DNA of 32,847 bases from a virus. Where the stretch lies: IMG/VR virus record IMGVR_UViG_3300000116_000099, positions 1-32,847 of that record; one strand, 5' to 3'. Under the pieces are notes generated by a model, which did not search any database, had not been told where the DNA came from, and was given only the letters and a program-made list of their open reading frames with translations. Below, piece after piece: positions 10,601 to 18,586 of this stretch. The stretch's first letter is position 1, and each line of letters opens with the position of its first letter. The translations under genes were made by a program, and so were the position numbers.

Positions 10601-13600
10601 CTACGAAGTTGAGTTTTCACAAGATGGACAAATATGGCATAAAGCAGGAACAAATCAAAGTACCGACTTTGAGATAACTGATATGACCGTAGGAGATATT
10701 GCAATACTTAGTAGTACTTACTATTTTAAAGTATACTTAGTAAGCTTAAACGGAATAAGAAGTCCTGTAACTGAAAGTGGTGCGAAAACTATAGACTTTA
10801 ATAGAGCTGTAGGCCCTGCAGAAGGTAGTATAGGTACTACCAACCATTTTATTAACTTTATTGGAAATATTAGTGGAGACTTTAGTCTTGAAGCGGGTAA
10901 GGTAACATTTAGCCCACAAAACATTTTTCATAATGACGGAGTAAATGAACACGCAGTCAGTAGTCAAGCTCAACTCGATTTTACAGGGTTAGATCATACT
11001 TCTACAACAGGTGGAAATGAAGGTTATGTTTATTTTGATCATAGCGCAAATGCTTTTATAGCCGTTGCTTTCGATGTAACTTCAGGACAATTTTATACTG
11101 TAGGTAGTAGTATATTTAGTACTGCTACAGGTACACTTACCTCTGCAAATCGAAAAACCTGGACAGGATTAGATAGTACTAATTTTGATGGGGATTTGTC
11201 AAAGGGTAATGTATTTAAGTTTACTCACAGTAGGAGCGGAAGTTCCGTAGACTACTATCACAGAGTAAAAGAAATTGTATCTGACTCTGAAATGCTATCC
11301 TATGTGTCTTCAAACCAAACTATAACTAACGCACATAATCAAGCATTTTCAAAACCTAACCTTTTAGTAGATTATGGTACTGGTGGCGACACCATTATGG
11401 GTAAGGTTACAAAGACAGGAGCGAGTACTTACACTTTACAGAAGTATGGGTCGTCTCAGGGCGAGTCTGCTTATGGTGTAGGCGCTACAAATCTAAACTT
11501 TACATTTGACGCTAATCTTGATGGAACAGTAACAAATGAAAGTGCCTATAGTTGTGACTTCATTATTAGAAAAGGTGGTCAGGATTATACTTTTGCAAGT
11601 AGTGGTGATGCGCAACATACTTTTGGATTATCTTTACAAGCAAAAACTGGCTTTGATAATGATGATGATATAGTTATTAACGCGTCAACTGGACAAGTAA
11701 CAATCGGCGATGGGGATATGGACGCCCATACTGCAGCTACTGCAACAATACGAATATTTGATAGAGGACGCTCAGACTTACTAATTGAAGATAAGACTTT
11801 ATCTTTTACAAAGTCTTCACAAGGAACAGCAGGGGAAGACGCAAAACTTGTAGTTGTAACTCCTAGTTCTCAGATGATGACAAAAGAGGTGTTCCCAGAG
11901 GATTATGGATCGACGTCTACTTTTTTCAGTCCCACAAGTATAACAATTACGGCACAATGTACAAATACCACGCAAAATGGAACATGGTCAAACTCTGGAG
12001 GTAGTATAACTTCTAGCAATACCATTACAAACGGGAAAGCTACCGCCACAGTAAATTCTACTCAACTTGTAGATGATATGACAATTACATATACATTACA
12101 TGCAGACGATGGCGGTGCTTCAGATACTACTCAACTCCATTTACTAGAAATGTTTGCTGGCTCAGTGCAGCCAATTCTTTCTAATCCTGCTCATGTGCTT
12201 CCAGCAAGTAAGGCAGGAGTAGTGAGCGATTATACTGGTAGTGGTACACGTATAGAAGTGTACCAGGGAACAAATCGATTAGACTATGATGGAGTCGGAA
12301 CTGCTAATGGACATTGGAAAGTAACTGTAGCAAATGTTGCTGATATTACAGAAGGCTCAGTAAGCTCTGGAGGAACATCTGGCGGCAGATATGCAAATAT
12401 TGGGGATCATTCCGGCATGTCCAATTCTGCAGATTTTAAAACAATTACCTACACTATTACAGGTAAGGCTACAGATGGTACTGCATTTAGTTTTGCACAG
12501 CCCCAAACAATTACAAAAAGTAAAACAGGGCAAGACGGTACTGCTGGGCAAAGTGTAAAGCACGAAACTATTTTTAGAAAGAATAGCAATACTATTGATG
12601 ACGACGTAGGTACTTTTGCTAGTCCTCTTACGGGTAATACTAATTGGTCTCTTTCAATGCCCGCCCTTACAGCTAATGGAGATGTAGCATACGCATCATC
12701 TAGAACTTTTACTTCAGATGGAGCGTCTCCCCAAGATGCAACTTGGTCAACGCCTATAGCCGCACTTACGAGAACAAATGGTACAAATGCTACTCCATTA
12801 ACAATTACTGATACTGACACCTCAGTTGCAGGTGAAACTACACTTACCTTTAGTGATGGCTCTACCTTTACAGTAGATAATGGAGAGAATGGAGATGATG
12901 GGGATGGTATAGATGTAATTTATCAAAATTCAAGTACAGCCCTTACAACCGCTCCAGCTGATTCAGCAGGTGCACCAACTGGTTGGTCATTCACCGCTTC
13001 GGCTCCTTCGACTAACGAAAAGACTTATATTGCAATTGGAGTACGAACAAAAAATACAGGCTCATATGATTGGTCAGTTCCTTCTCCAATAACAGCATTT
13101 GACGGGGATAACGGAGCAGGAGTAAACTTTGTATTCGCGAGAAGCGCTACTAAACCAAACACTCCTACAGCAAACGGACTCAATATTCCTAGTGCTGATA
13201 TACAATGGTATGATGATCCCCCAAGTGGAACTACTACTTTATGGTCTTCAAAAGGTACAGTAGGAGTTAACGGAACAGCATATGCATGGGGCGCAGTATT
13301 CCAAGTAGAAGGAAGCGCAGTAGCGGAATTAAAATGCTACTCGGATGTTGTAGCAAATAATGGAGCTTCTCCTACTAAACCTGGTACTTCTACTTATAAT
13401 GCAACTACTTCTACTCTTACACTTAACGACACAGATTGGAATCTTACTCCTCCAAGTGTAACAAACAATGGAGATACTGTATATTCTTGTACTGTTCTTG
13501 TAAGTGGGTCACCTAACGCTACCGCTATAGCTATTGGTAACGGTTGGTCAACGCCAGTAATACATACTAGAAAAACAGATGGAGCAACAGGAGACCCCGG

Positions 13601-15470
13601 TAAACTAGTACAAGAACTCAGACTCTATAAATTACAAAGTACTTGGACAGCAAGCGGCACTACTGTAGCAAATACAGCACCTACGTCAGGTGTTTATACT
13701 TTTAGTACAGGAGCCTTAGCATCTATAGCTAGTGGCTGGTCGCAAACAAGACCTGCAGTAACTGGTGCAAACTTTGTTATAGAATCAGCAGCCTTGGCTA
13801 CAGAATCTAGTTCAGGAAGTGATACGTCTTCAGCGCTAACTTGGAGTACTGCATCTATAAGCTCAGAAGGTGTTCAGTTTACTAATTTTATATTCTTAAA
13901 TCATGACGGCAGTCCAGGAACTCCAACTGCAACAGCATACCCAGATTTACCAACAAACAACCCCAACACTGGAGATAATTGGAGTGACAGTCCACCAGCC
14001 GCAGTATCAGGAAAACAATTATGGTCTTCAAAGGGCGTGGCTAAACTTGCAGGAAGTTTCCCTACTTTTACATTTAACTATACGTGGGAAACTCCAGTAG
14101 TTCATGTACAAAGCAAGGCTGATATTTCACTAGACCAAGTAGACAACAAAAGTGGTGCTACAATTCGTAGTGAAATAGATGAAGATGATATAGTAGGAAG
14201 TGGAAAAACATTTGGTGTAAAACCAAATAAGACTGAATTTAACGATACTTCAACTGAAGGTATATTCTCATTTAATATTGATGAAGGATCTTCTACAAAT
14301 GTAAATGTATTCTCGAGTGCAGAAAGAACTAAACTAAATAGATTAAGAGGTGGAAAAGCCCCAGATAGTGATACCGTACTTATTAGTAATGCAAGTATAG
14401 ATGAAGCAGATATAGTAGGCGATGGAAAAACATTTGGAGCAGGTCAGAAACCAAACAAAACAACATTTGCTGATAGCAGTACAGAAGGGGTATTTAACTT
14501 CCAATTAGATGGTGCTACAGCTGTAGGAGTCAATGTATTTTCAAGCGCAGAAAGAACTAAACTAAATAGACTAAGAGCTGGGCAAGACCCAGGCGATGCT
14601 AGTAAGTCTATTCTTAATGCTGATACTACCTATTCTGAGCTACAAGGAACTAAACCTCCTTCTAATGCTACAGCAGGAGCTACATGGGGTAATAACATTG
14701 GAAGTCAGCCTGCGGATGTTGATATTTTAAATAGCGGAGAGTTTACTGGTAAACTAAAAAATGGTGGAACTGAAAGAACAGCAGCTCAAATGATTGATGG
14801 GAGAGATAGGGCTATAAATGCAATTGACTCAAGTAACAGAGTTGTTGGTAGTGTCTTTGACGGAACAACTACCTTTACTCCTGCAGAATTATTAAGAATA
14901 AGAGCAGGCTTTAATAACGTAGCCTCTGGAACTCTTTCATTAAAAGACACACAATTACCTGTTATTCCAAAAAGTAAGGGAGGATTTGGAGAAAATATTG
15001 CAAGTAAAACAGGGATACTAAGATTTGCTGGTGGTATTGCTAATTTCGAAGGAGAATTAGGCGCTGCTTATGGGGGTACTGGATTAACTTCTATTGCATC
15101 TCTTACAAATAGTAATATTATAACAGGGCACATAGACGGAGGCGCTACGGTAACTTGGAGTAGATATACTACAGGTAACTATAACCCAAATACAACTACT
15201 CATACTTTTAATGTTTATTGGAGAAACGCAGTAGGCACAAGCCAAGGGCAGTCCAGAGTAGTAATAAACTTAGACACAACAAATAATGATTTTGACGCCC
15301 CAACCGTTACTACTGTAACTGGAACTGCACATACAGGAAGTGCAAGTGTTGCAGGTACTGGTACAACTTCACAATCAGTAACCTTATCTAGAACTGGATC
15401 ACCTGATATTATTCTAAGAGCTGTAATTCACGTGGTAACAGGATTTACTTTCAAATTTAACGGAGAATAA
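7683..15470 (+). CDS. J: Central tail-tip protein / host-specificity protein J, very large
   Basis: This 2595-residue protein is more than twice lambda J (1132). The N-terminus carries the J-family signature GKGGGGS followed by FIDALCEGPIKGLVYGD (about 38-54). Family segments continue with NKIYGLGNYVD near 503-513 and a conserved block at about 577-660 (EAYKVLNDVSSIFRGMAYW; MVNWNNPQDYYR). Inserted at about 320-395 is a beta domain with a HGVATGE motif. A fibronectin-III-like domain lies at about 930-1030. The rest, to residue 2595, is beta-rich, Thr/Ser/Asn-rich and modular. Two similar modules each contain a W-x-D-x-P-P motif followed by LWSSKG, and a 74-residue duplication starts at residue 2166. 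It should form the tip and central fibre that contacts the receptor. The assignment of the N-terminal third is firm; domain functions beyond about 1030 are not recognised. Confidence 0.95.
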   Translation: MKKNQHLISIRGAKGKGGGGSTFEADDNMFARQSAAFIDALCEGPIKGLVYGDASILIDEVRLRNVDQSTGRISQKANFNNFTVITKNGDATQVVDADFFAEYPSAATTKDIGSAELLENEPQYFTISSGTFEKRETDYIKITVSTTGMSAITKTGDNKGDINTTAVYFHIDFQWVDNGGTHHTRQMFDTGFEGKVSGKYAHTFGFNIETIKDTSTINDWSIKVTKLAASPQSSDSKEVQNAIYVDSIEAAIADKLEYPYTAYVGGVIDAEAFNSIPARGYEIDGKLISIPTNMYPCDYNGRKLTLSSASGFNIGDVISQTLTISSLTAAGTDAEGYTATATVPAHGVATGETFKATIATTSATDQEHWEGEFVCVAASSTTFTYTLNKPFDAATGAYKTLAGGTTCGGTKTAVMFAGGLVDKIAGNTLYLRNVSGSTSAVTGTISNGTTTGTVTSASQVFIPANYRRIKADEKPGTAEQDWDGTYYSSWCNNPAWVYHDLIVNKIYGLGNYVDSTQINKWELFQIGRYCDELVPAGVAAADLLSIHCTADTNYTPGGASGEHEPRFSANLVIGGKQEAYKVLNDVSSIFRGMAYWLNGEAFVVQDSEKDPVYQFTNANVINGEFKYEGTANKTRTNSIMVNWNNPQDYYRSRTEIVELEESLQKDNEWVKPEATTAFGCTSRGQARRLGKWKLLTNNWNTNTVTFETSLNAAFLRPGDIVQVIDQHKEGKSWGGRISSSSSTSAINIDRKPSGFGNTSVESGYAVGDYRLTLSYVGYKAILAQDTATIGSTAYVRGDHLTSITTEEAALTLQDDTNNLVFVQWTPFTFTETKTVSAVSNSGKTLSVASAFNTAPDQDQVWILSRAALATGKTKQEAKLFRMMAMVEKDKNLYEITALEYNASKFDAVDKNEALTQDRQIYLPDSFKEVPAVTNLDVEPRIRKAGSGGTINSLVVDWDPATNADGTLYNSVRHYEVEFSQDGQIWHKAGTNQSTDFEITDMTVGDIAILSSTYYFKVYLVSLNGIRSPVTESGAKTIDFNRAVGPAEGSIGTTNHFINFIGNISGDFSLEAGKVTFSPQNIFHNDGVNEHAVSSQAQLDFTGLDHTSTTGGNEGYVYFDHSANAFIAVAFDVTSGQFYTVGSSIFSTATGTLTSANRKTWTGLDSTNFDGDLSKGNVFKFTHSRSGSSVDYYHRVKEIVSDSEMLSYVSSNQTITNAHNQAFSKPNLLVDYGTGGDTIMGKVTKTGASTYTLQKYGSSQGESAYGVGATNLNFTFDANLDGTVTNESAYSCDFIIRKGGQDYTFASSGDAQHTFGLSLQAKTGFDNDDDIVINASTGQVTIGDGDMDAHTAATATIRIFDRGRSDLLIEDKTLSFTKSSQGTAGEDAKLVVVTPSSQMMTKEVFPEDYGSTSTFFSPTSITITAQCTNTTQNGTWSNSGGSITSSNTITNGKATATVNSTQLVDDMTITYTLHADDGGASDTTQLHLLEMFAGSVQPILSNPAHVLPASKAGVVSDYTGSGTRIEVYQGTNRLDYDGVGTANGHWKVTVANVADITEGSVSSGGTSGGRYANIGDHSGMSNSADFKTITYTITGKATDGTAFSFAQPQTITKSKTGQDGTAGQSVKHETIFRKNSNTIDDDVGTFASPLTGNTNWSLSMPALTANGDVAYASSRTFTSDGASPQDATWSTPIAALTRTNGTNATPLTITDTDTSVAGETTLTFSDGSTFTVDNGENGDDGDGIDVIYQNSSTALTTAPADSAGAPTGWSFTASAPSTNEKTYIAIGVRTKNTGSYDWSVPSPITAFDGDNGAGVNFVFARSATKPNTPTANGLNIPSADIQWYDDPPSGTTTLWSSKGTVGVNGTAYAWGAVFQVEGSAVAELKCYSDVVANNGASPTKPGTSTYNATTSTLTLNDTDWNLTPPSVTNNGDTVYSCTVLVSGSPNATAIAIGNGWSTPVIHTRKTDGATGDPGKLVQELRLYKLQSTWTASGTTVANTAPTSGVYTFSTGALASIASGWSQTRPAVTGANFVIESAALATESSSGSDTSSALTWSTASISSEGVQFTNFIFLNHDGSPGTPTATAYPDLPTNNPNTGDNWSDSPPAAVSGKQLWSSKGVAKLAGSFPTFTFNYTWETPVVHVQSKADISLDQVDNKSGATIRSEIDEDDIVGSGKTFGVKPNKTEFNDTSTEGIFSFNIDEGSSTNVNVFSSAERTKLNRLRGGKAPDSDTVLISNASIDEADIVGDGKTFGAGQKPNKTTFADSSTEGVFNFQLDGATAVGVNVFSSAERTKLNRLRAGQDPGDASKSILNADTTYSELQGTKPPSNATAGATWGNNIGSQPADVDILNSGEFTGKLKNGGTERTAAQMIDGRDRAINAIDSSNRVVGSVFDGTTTFTPAELLRIRAGFNNVASGTLSLKDTQLPVIPKSKGGFGENIASKTGILRFAGGIANFEGELGAAYGGTGLTSIASLTNSNIITGHIDGGATVTWSRYTTGNYNPNTTTHTFNVYWRNAVGTSQGQSRVVINLDTTNNDFDAPTVTTVTGTAHTGSASVAGTGTTSQSVTLSRTGSPDIILRAVIHVVTGFTFKFNGE
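14178..14621 (+). repeat. 74-residue tandem duplication in the J C-terminal region
   Basis: Two adjacent copies of about 222 nt start at 14178 and 14400. Each protein copy begins DE[DA]DIVG[SD]GKTFG and contains the nearly identical VNVFSSAERTKLNRLR. The DNA of that last segment differs at only a few bases between copies, pointing to a fairly recent in-frame duplication in the distal fibre part of J. Confidence 0.88.
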
Positions 15471-15471
15471 A

Positions 15472-16365
15472 ATGAAACTTGCAGTCGTCGAACTAATAGA
15501 CGTTAATATAGACCACCGAAACAGAGAGTTGGTAGAAATACGAAGAATATGTGAAGAACTTGAAATTGATTATCAAGAGTTTCCAGTAAATGTTTTACCA
15601 GTCGGAGACTGGTTTGACTCAGATACATTATGTATTGTAAGAGGGTCAGTAAAAAATAGAAAAATGTGGTTAGATAAAATAACAGAAATGGAATACAGAG
15701 GGTGTACAATGATAAATACTAGGAATTGTATCGAAGTCTGTAACGATAAATATAGAAGTTATCTAGCACTAAATCAAGTAGGGTTACATCAACCTAATAC
15801 AGTACTTGTTCCATCTGAGTACGATAGTCTTATAGACCATGTAGTTCAAGAAGCAGGTTTACAATTTCCGCTTGTACTAAAAACACTCGAAGGGTCTTAT
15901 GGGGTCGGAGTAGCACTAATGGAATCTACTATAGGACTAAAAGGAGTTATTCAAGCTATGAACACTCGAATAGATTGGGAAGGGGCAATACTACAAGAAT
16001 ACATACCTCACAGCAGAGACATAAGAGCCCATGTAGTTGATAACGAAATCTTTGGTTCTATGTTTAGAACACCACCTCCAGGCGATTTTAGAACTAACAT
16101 TGCAAGAGGAGGACAAGGTATTATTTGTGAGTTAACAGAATTAGAAAAAGAACATTGTAAATTAGCAGCTAACGCTGTAGGAGCAAGATGGTCTGGAGTA
16201 GATTTTATACCCTCAGATGATAGAGAAAACATACCCCCCAAAATTATAGAAGTAAATTGTGCGGCAGAAACAGGAGGCCTAGAAGCAGCACTAGTAGGTA
16301 AGGACGATGAAGAATCCGCACCTTTATTAAGAAAAATAATAGAACACTTTATGGTAGAAAAATAA
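15472..16365 (+). CDS. RimK-like ATP-grasp ligase
   Basis: This 297-residue protein has the ATP-grasp fold of the RimK / glutathione synthetase type, which joins an amino group to a carboxylate through an acyl phosphate. Motifs seen: LVLKTLEGSYGVGV (134-147) with the ATP-binding Lys and glycine-rich loop; LQEYIPHSRDIR (174-185); MFRTPPPGDFRTNIARGGQ just after it; and the metal ligands D244 (GVDFIP), E260 and N262 (IIEVN). All expected active-site elements are present, so it is probably active. The ATG follows the J stop after one base, and the stop overlaps the next ATG (TAATGG), so it is coupled to both the tail genes and the two GNAT genes. The substrate is unknown; amino-acid or peptide addition to a virion or host protein is inference. 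Confidence 0.92.
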   Translation: MKLAVVELIDVNIDHRNRELVEIRRICEELEIDYQEFPVNVLPVGDWFDSDTLCIVRGSVKNRKMWLDKITEMEYRGCTMINTRNCIEVCNDKYRSYLALNQVGLHQPNTVLVPSEYDSLIDHVVQEAGLQFPLVLKTLEGSYGVGVALMESTIGLKGVIQAMNTRIDWEGAILQEYIPHSRDIRAHVVDNEIFGSMFRTPPPGDFRTNIARGGQGIICELTELEKEHCKLAANAVGARWSGVDFIPSDDRENIPPKIIEVNCAAETGGLEAALVGKDDEESAPLLRKIIEHFMVEK

Positions 16366-16982
16366 TGGTAACTTTAAGAATACAAGGACAAAACTTATAT
16401 ATGCGACCCATGTTACTTACAGACGTGGCAACTTTGCGTACCGCAACTACAGGTATGTGGCCTGCGGATATTCTTCCTACCGAGAATGAAGGAAAAGCAT
16501 GGTGGTATAATTGCAATAAACAAAATGAGACTTTGTTTGTTAAAAGAAATTTAACCTCTAATGATAGGGGCTGGATAAATCTTACTGTTTGCAAAAATGA
16601 TGATACTATCATAGGGTATCAAACTTTTAAGTATAGAGGAACAAGGGTAATTTCTTATATGACTGCTTTAATTCCAGGAGGTAGAGGGCAAGGTTACTAT
16701 AAAGAAATCCATGCTTTGAGACATAAATTTATTTTTGACAGCACAGGACTTAATGCAGTTAAGTCTAGAGTTACGATTCCAACAACTTCTTCTACTATCA
16801 ATGATTCTGTAATCAATGTAAATAATACTTTATACAGTACTGTACATCATCAAGTAGAGTTTCCTAATAGAGGACTCTATGATGTAAAAGAAATTACTAG
16901 AGCTGAATGGACAGCATGGATTGATGCTACTGCTCAGGCAACTCTTAAATCACACACTTATACACTAACCTGGACAGCATAA
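16365..16982 (+). CDS. GNAT-fold acyltransferase-like protein (copy 1)
   Basis: This 205-residue protein has the acetyl-CoA pyrophosphate-binding motif of GNAT N-acyltransferases: IPGGRGQGYYKE (103-114), preceded by the beta-strand VISYMTAL and followed by a helix. The N-terminal RPMLLTDVATLRTA segment resembles the usual first strand and helix. The C-terminal EWTAWIDATAQATLKSHT is matched in the next gene (DWLAWLDLSKNAAVKAAT), so the two are paralogues. The start overlaps the ATP-grasp stop by one base and the stop overlaps the next start by one base. The substrate is unknown. Members of this fold can also act as aminoacyl transferases, so peptide-type transfer is possible. Confidence 0.8.
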   Translation: MVTLRIQGQNLYMRPMLLTDVATLRTATTGMWPADILPTENEGKAWWYNCNKQNETLFVKRNLTSNDRGWINLTVCKNDDTIIGYQTFKYRGTRVISYMTALIPGGRGQGYYKEIHALRHKFIFDSTGLNAVKSRVTIPTTSSTINDSVINVNNTLYSTVHHQVEFPNRGLYDVKEITRAEWTAWIDATAQATLKSHTYTLTWTA

Positions 16983-17665
16983 TGGCATACATGAAACAAA
17001 CTTTTCCAACTATTTATCTTAAACCTATGACTGTAAATGAAAAAGAAGTAGTACGTGATGCTATTTCAGACTGGAGAGCAGATGGCGTTGAAATGACAGA
17101 TGATGAAGCTACTACTTTAATCCATCAATGGTGTGAACAAATGAAAACTTCAGATGCAACCTTTCGTGCAGCATTAGGTGGAGAGAATGAGTATATGGTA
17201 GAACCAGACCCTGAACAACCTCTTGGTAGGGCGTGGAGCTACGATAGTATTTTTAGAAATTCAGATGATGTCTGTATAGGGTTTCAAGTAGGTAAATTTA
17301 TAGGAACTCGATATCATCATTCTATGACTTGTATACGCCCAGCGTATAGAAATCAAGGATACTATACTGAGGCGGCGGAGCAAGGACTAAAAACTTTATT
17401 TCTAGGCTTGAAAAACGTAGAAACTTTTACTTGTAATATGCCAGTTAAGGCAGGCACGCTCTCTTCTAAGATATATGACTTATATAATACAGATACAGAC
17501 TGGAGTGCAGGTCTTTTAAAAACACAAACACTTCTAGATAGAATAGACCCAGTAGAGTATCAACTCTATGAAGTTAGAAAAGCAGACTGGTTAGCATGGT
17601 TAGACCTTTCTAAAAATGCAGCGGTAAAAGCAGCAACCTTTTCATTCGAGCTAATAAACGACTAG
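16982..17665 (+). CDS. GNAT-fold acyltransferase-like protein (copy 2)
   Basis: This 227-residue protein is a paralogue of the gene before it. The acyl-CoA-binding motif is clear: RPAYRNQGYYTEAAEQG (119-135), with R123-N-Q-G126 at the pyrophosphate turn, preceded by YHHSMTCI as strand four. The C-terminal DWLAWLD segment matches copy 1. The N-terminal YLKPMTVNEKEVVRDAISDW resembles the family start. It differs from copy 1 by a longer N-terminal insertion at about 40-85. It is the last gene before the promoter gap, so it ends the J-linked unit. Whether both copies are active or one is structural cannot be told. Confidence 0.82.
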   Translation: MAYMKQTFPTIYLKPMTVNEKEVVRDAISDWRADGVEMTDDEATTLIHQWCEQMKTSDATFRAALGGENEYMVEPDPEQPLGRAWSYDSIFRNSDDVCIGFQVGKFIGTRYHHSMTCIRPAYRNQGYYTEAAEQGLKTLFLGLKNVETFTCNMPVKAGTLSSKIYDLYNTDTDWSAGLLKTQTLLDRIDPVEYQLYEVRKADWLAWLDLSKNAAVKAATFSFELIND

Positions 17666-17818
17666 TCAAGAAAATTATAATCATGAATTTTTGGTTATGT
17701 TTCTGAGAACTGAATAAGCAGAGCTATACCAAACCAATTAAACTCACCTTCCAAATTTAGTTCTTGACATGACCTATGATTTTTGCTATAATTTAACAAT
17801 AGGAGTATAATATTTAAT
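17666..17818 (+). other. Intergenic region between the two late units (153 nt)
   Basis: This is the only gap above 20 bases between genes in the window. Its right part holds the promoter described separately and an AGGAG ribosome-binding site at 17801-17805, 13 nt before the ATG at 17819. The left part (17666-17760) shows only weak A+T-rich inverted repeats (such as AAAATT with AATTTT around 17671-17691). I see no convincing intrinsic terminator, tRNA or small ORF. Confidence 0.75.
17764..17792 (+). promoter_or_regulatory. Consensus sigma70 promoter with extended -10
   Basis: A perfect -35 box TTGACA (17764-17769) and perfect -10 box TATAAT (17787-17792) are separated by 17 nt, the ideal spacing. 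TG at 17784-17785 makes an extended -10 (TGCTATAAT). Transcription would start near 17799, giving a leader of about 20 nt to the ATG at 17819, with AGGAG at 17801-17805. It should drive the fibre genes from 17819 onward with the host's main sigma factor. Confidence 0.88.
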
Positions 17819-18157
17819 ATGGCAGCAGGAACTTACGATATAGTTATTGACCAAGGATCTGATTTCTCTATAGAAATAGCGATTTCACAAGATGGTGAAG
17901 CAACAGCGATAGCTACACATTCAGCGAGGGCACAACTTCGCCCATCCCCTACGTCTACAACAAAGACAGCAGACTTTACTTGTGTAATATCTGATGCAGC
18001 GGGAGGTAAACTAACTATGAGTTTATCTAATGCTACTTCCAGTGGAATACCTGCGGGAAAATATTACTACGACATAGAGTTAGTAAATACTAGTACCAAT
18101 GTGGTAACTAGATTACTGCAGGGCGTGGCAAGAGTCACTCCAGAAGTAACTAGATAA
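17819..18157 (+). CDS. Small beta-rich virion protein at the head of the fibre unit
   Basis: This 112-residue protein starts MAAGTYDIVIDQGSDFSIEI and contains ARAQLRPSPTS, GGKLTMSLS and GKYYYDIELV before RLLQGVARVTPEVTR. This order of beta-strands is common in small structural proteins of marine phages and resembles the N-terminal domain of BppU-type upper baseplate proteins. It is the first gene after the sigma70 promoter and its stop overlaps the next start (TAATGG). It likely acts as an adaptor or collar between the tail tip and fibres. That role is inferred from position and fold pattern; no enzymatic motif is seen. Confidence 0.65.
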   Translation: MAAGTYDIVIDQGSDFSIEIAISQDGEATAIATHSARAQLRPSPTSTTKTADFTCVISDAAGGKLTMSLSNATSSGIPAGKYYYDIELVNTSTNVVTRLLQGVARVTPEVTR

Positions 18158-18567
18158 TGGCTACTACACTAACGATCACTCCACAAGTATCTAATACTGT
18201 TACTGTTACTAATAGTAATACTATAGTACAGCCGCAGAATCAGGTAACTACTCTTACCATTTCAAGTGCAATTCCAGGTGCAGCACAAGACGCACAAGCA
18301 ATAGCATTTAGTAATGCAGCCCGAACACTTAGTTCGGCAACTACAGTTGAACAAGCACTTTTACAACTTGCTGACCAACTGTTTGTTCAAACAAGTGCAC
18401 CAACAGCAGGAACAACTAATCTTGCAGAAGGTGACTTCTTTTACGACACTGATGATAATCAGTTAAAGATCTATAGAGAAACGTCGACGGGACAGTTTAG
18501 TTTTGTTCCTGTAATGATAGGAAACGATTCAGCGAACTCAGACACTATAGACGCAGGGAGCTTTTAA
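18157..18567 (+). CDS. Fibre-associated structural protein with DAGSF C-terminus
   Basis: This 136-residue protein has a Thr/Val/Asn-rich N-terminus (TLTITPQVSNTVTVTNSN), an Ala-rich helical middle at about 45-75, and a C-terminal section with NLAEGDFFYDTDDNQLKIYR, a strand-turn-strand motif frequent in marine phage fibre proteins. It ends SDTIDAGSF, close to the NTLDGGTF ending of the 511-residue fibre two positions downstream, suggesting a shared C-terminal trimer or contact motif. The start overlaps the previous stop by one base. A structural role in the fibre base is likely; the exact function is not recognised. Confidence 0.6.
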   Translation: MATTLTITPQVSNTVTVTNSNTIVQPQNQVTTLTISSAIPGAAQDAQAIAFSNAARTLSSATTVEQALLQLADQLFVQTSAPTAGTTNLAEGDFFYDTDDNQLKIYRETSTGQFSFVPVMIGNDSANSDTIDAGSF

Positions 18568-18586
18568 GCTCTAACAGGAAATAATA

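Noticed and set aside
13903-14100. 65-codon plus-strand frame inside J
   Set aside because: Gln/Leu/Thr-rich out-of-frame reading of J, with no ribosome site and wholly inside a well-supported gene.
17666-17760. Intrinsic terminator before the promoter
   Set aside because: Only short A+T-rich inverted repeats (AAAATT/AATTTT; TTTGGT/ACCAAA with a loop of over 40 nt) and no G+C-rich stem followed by a U tract.
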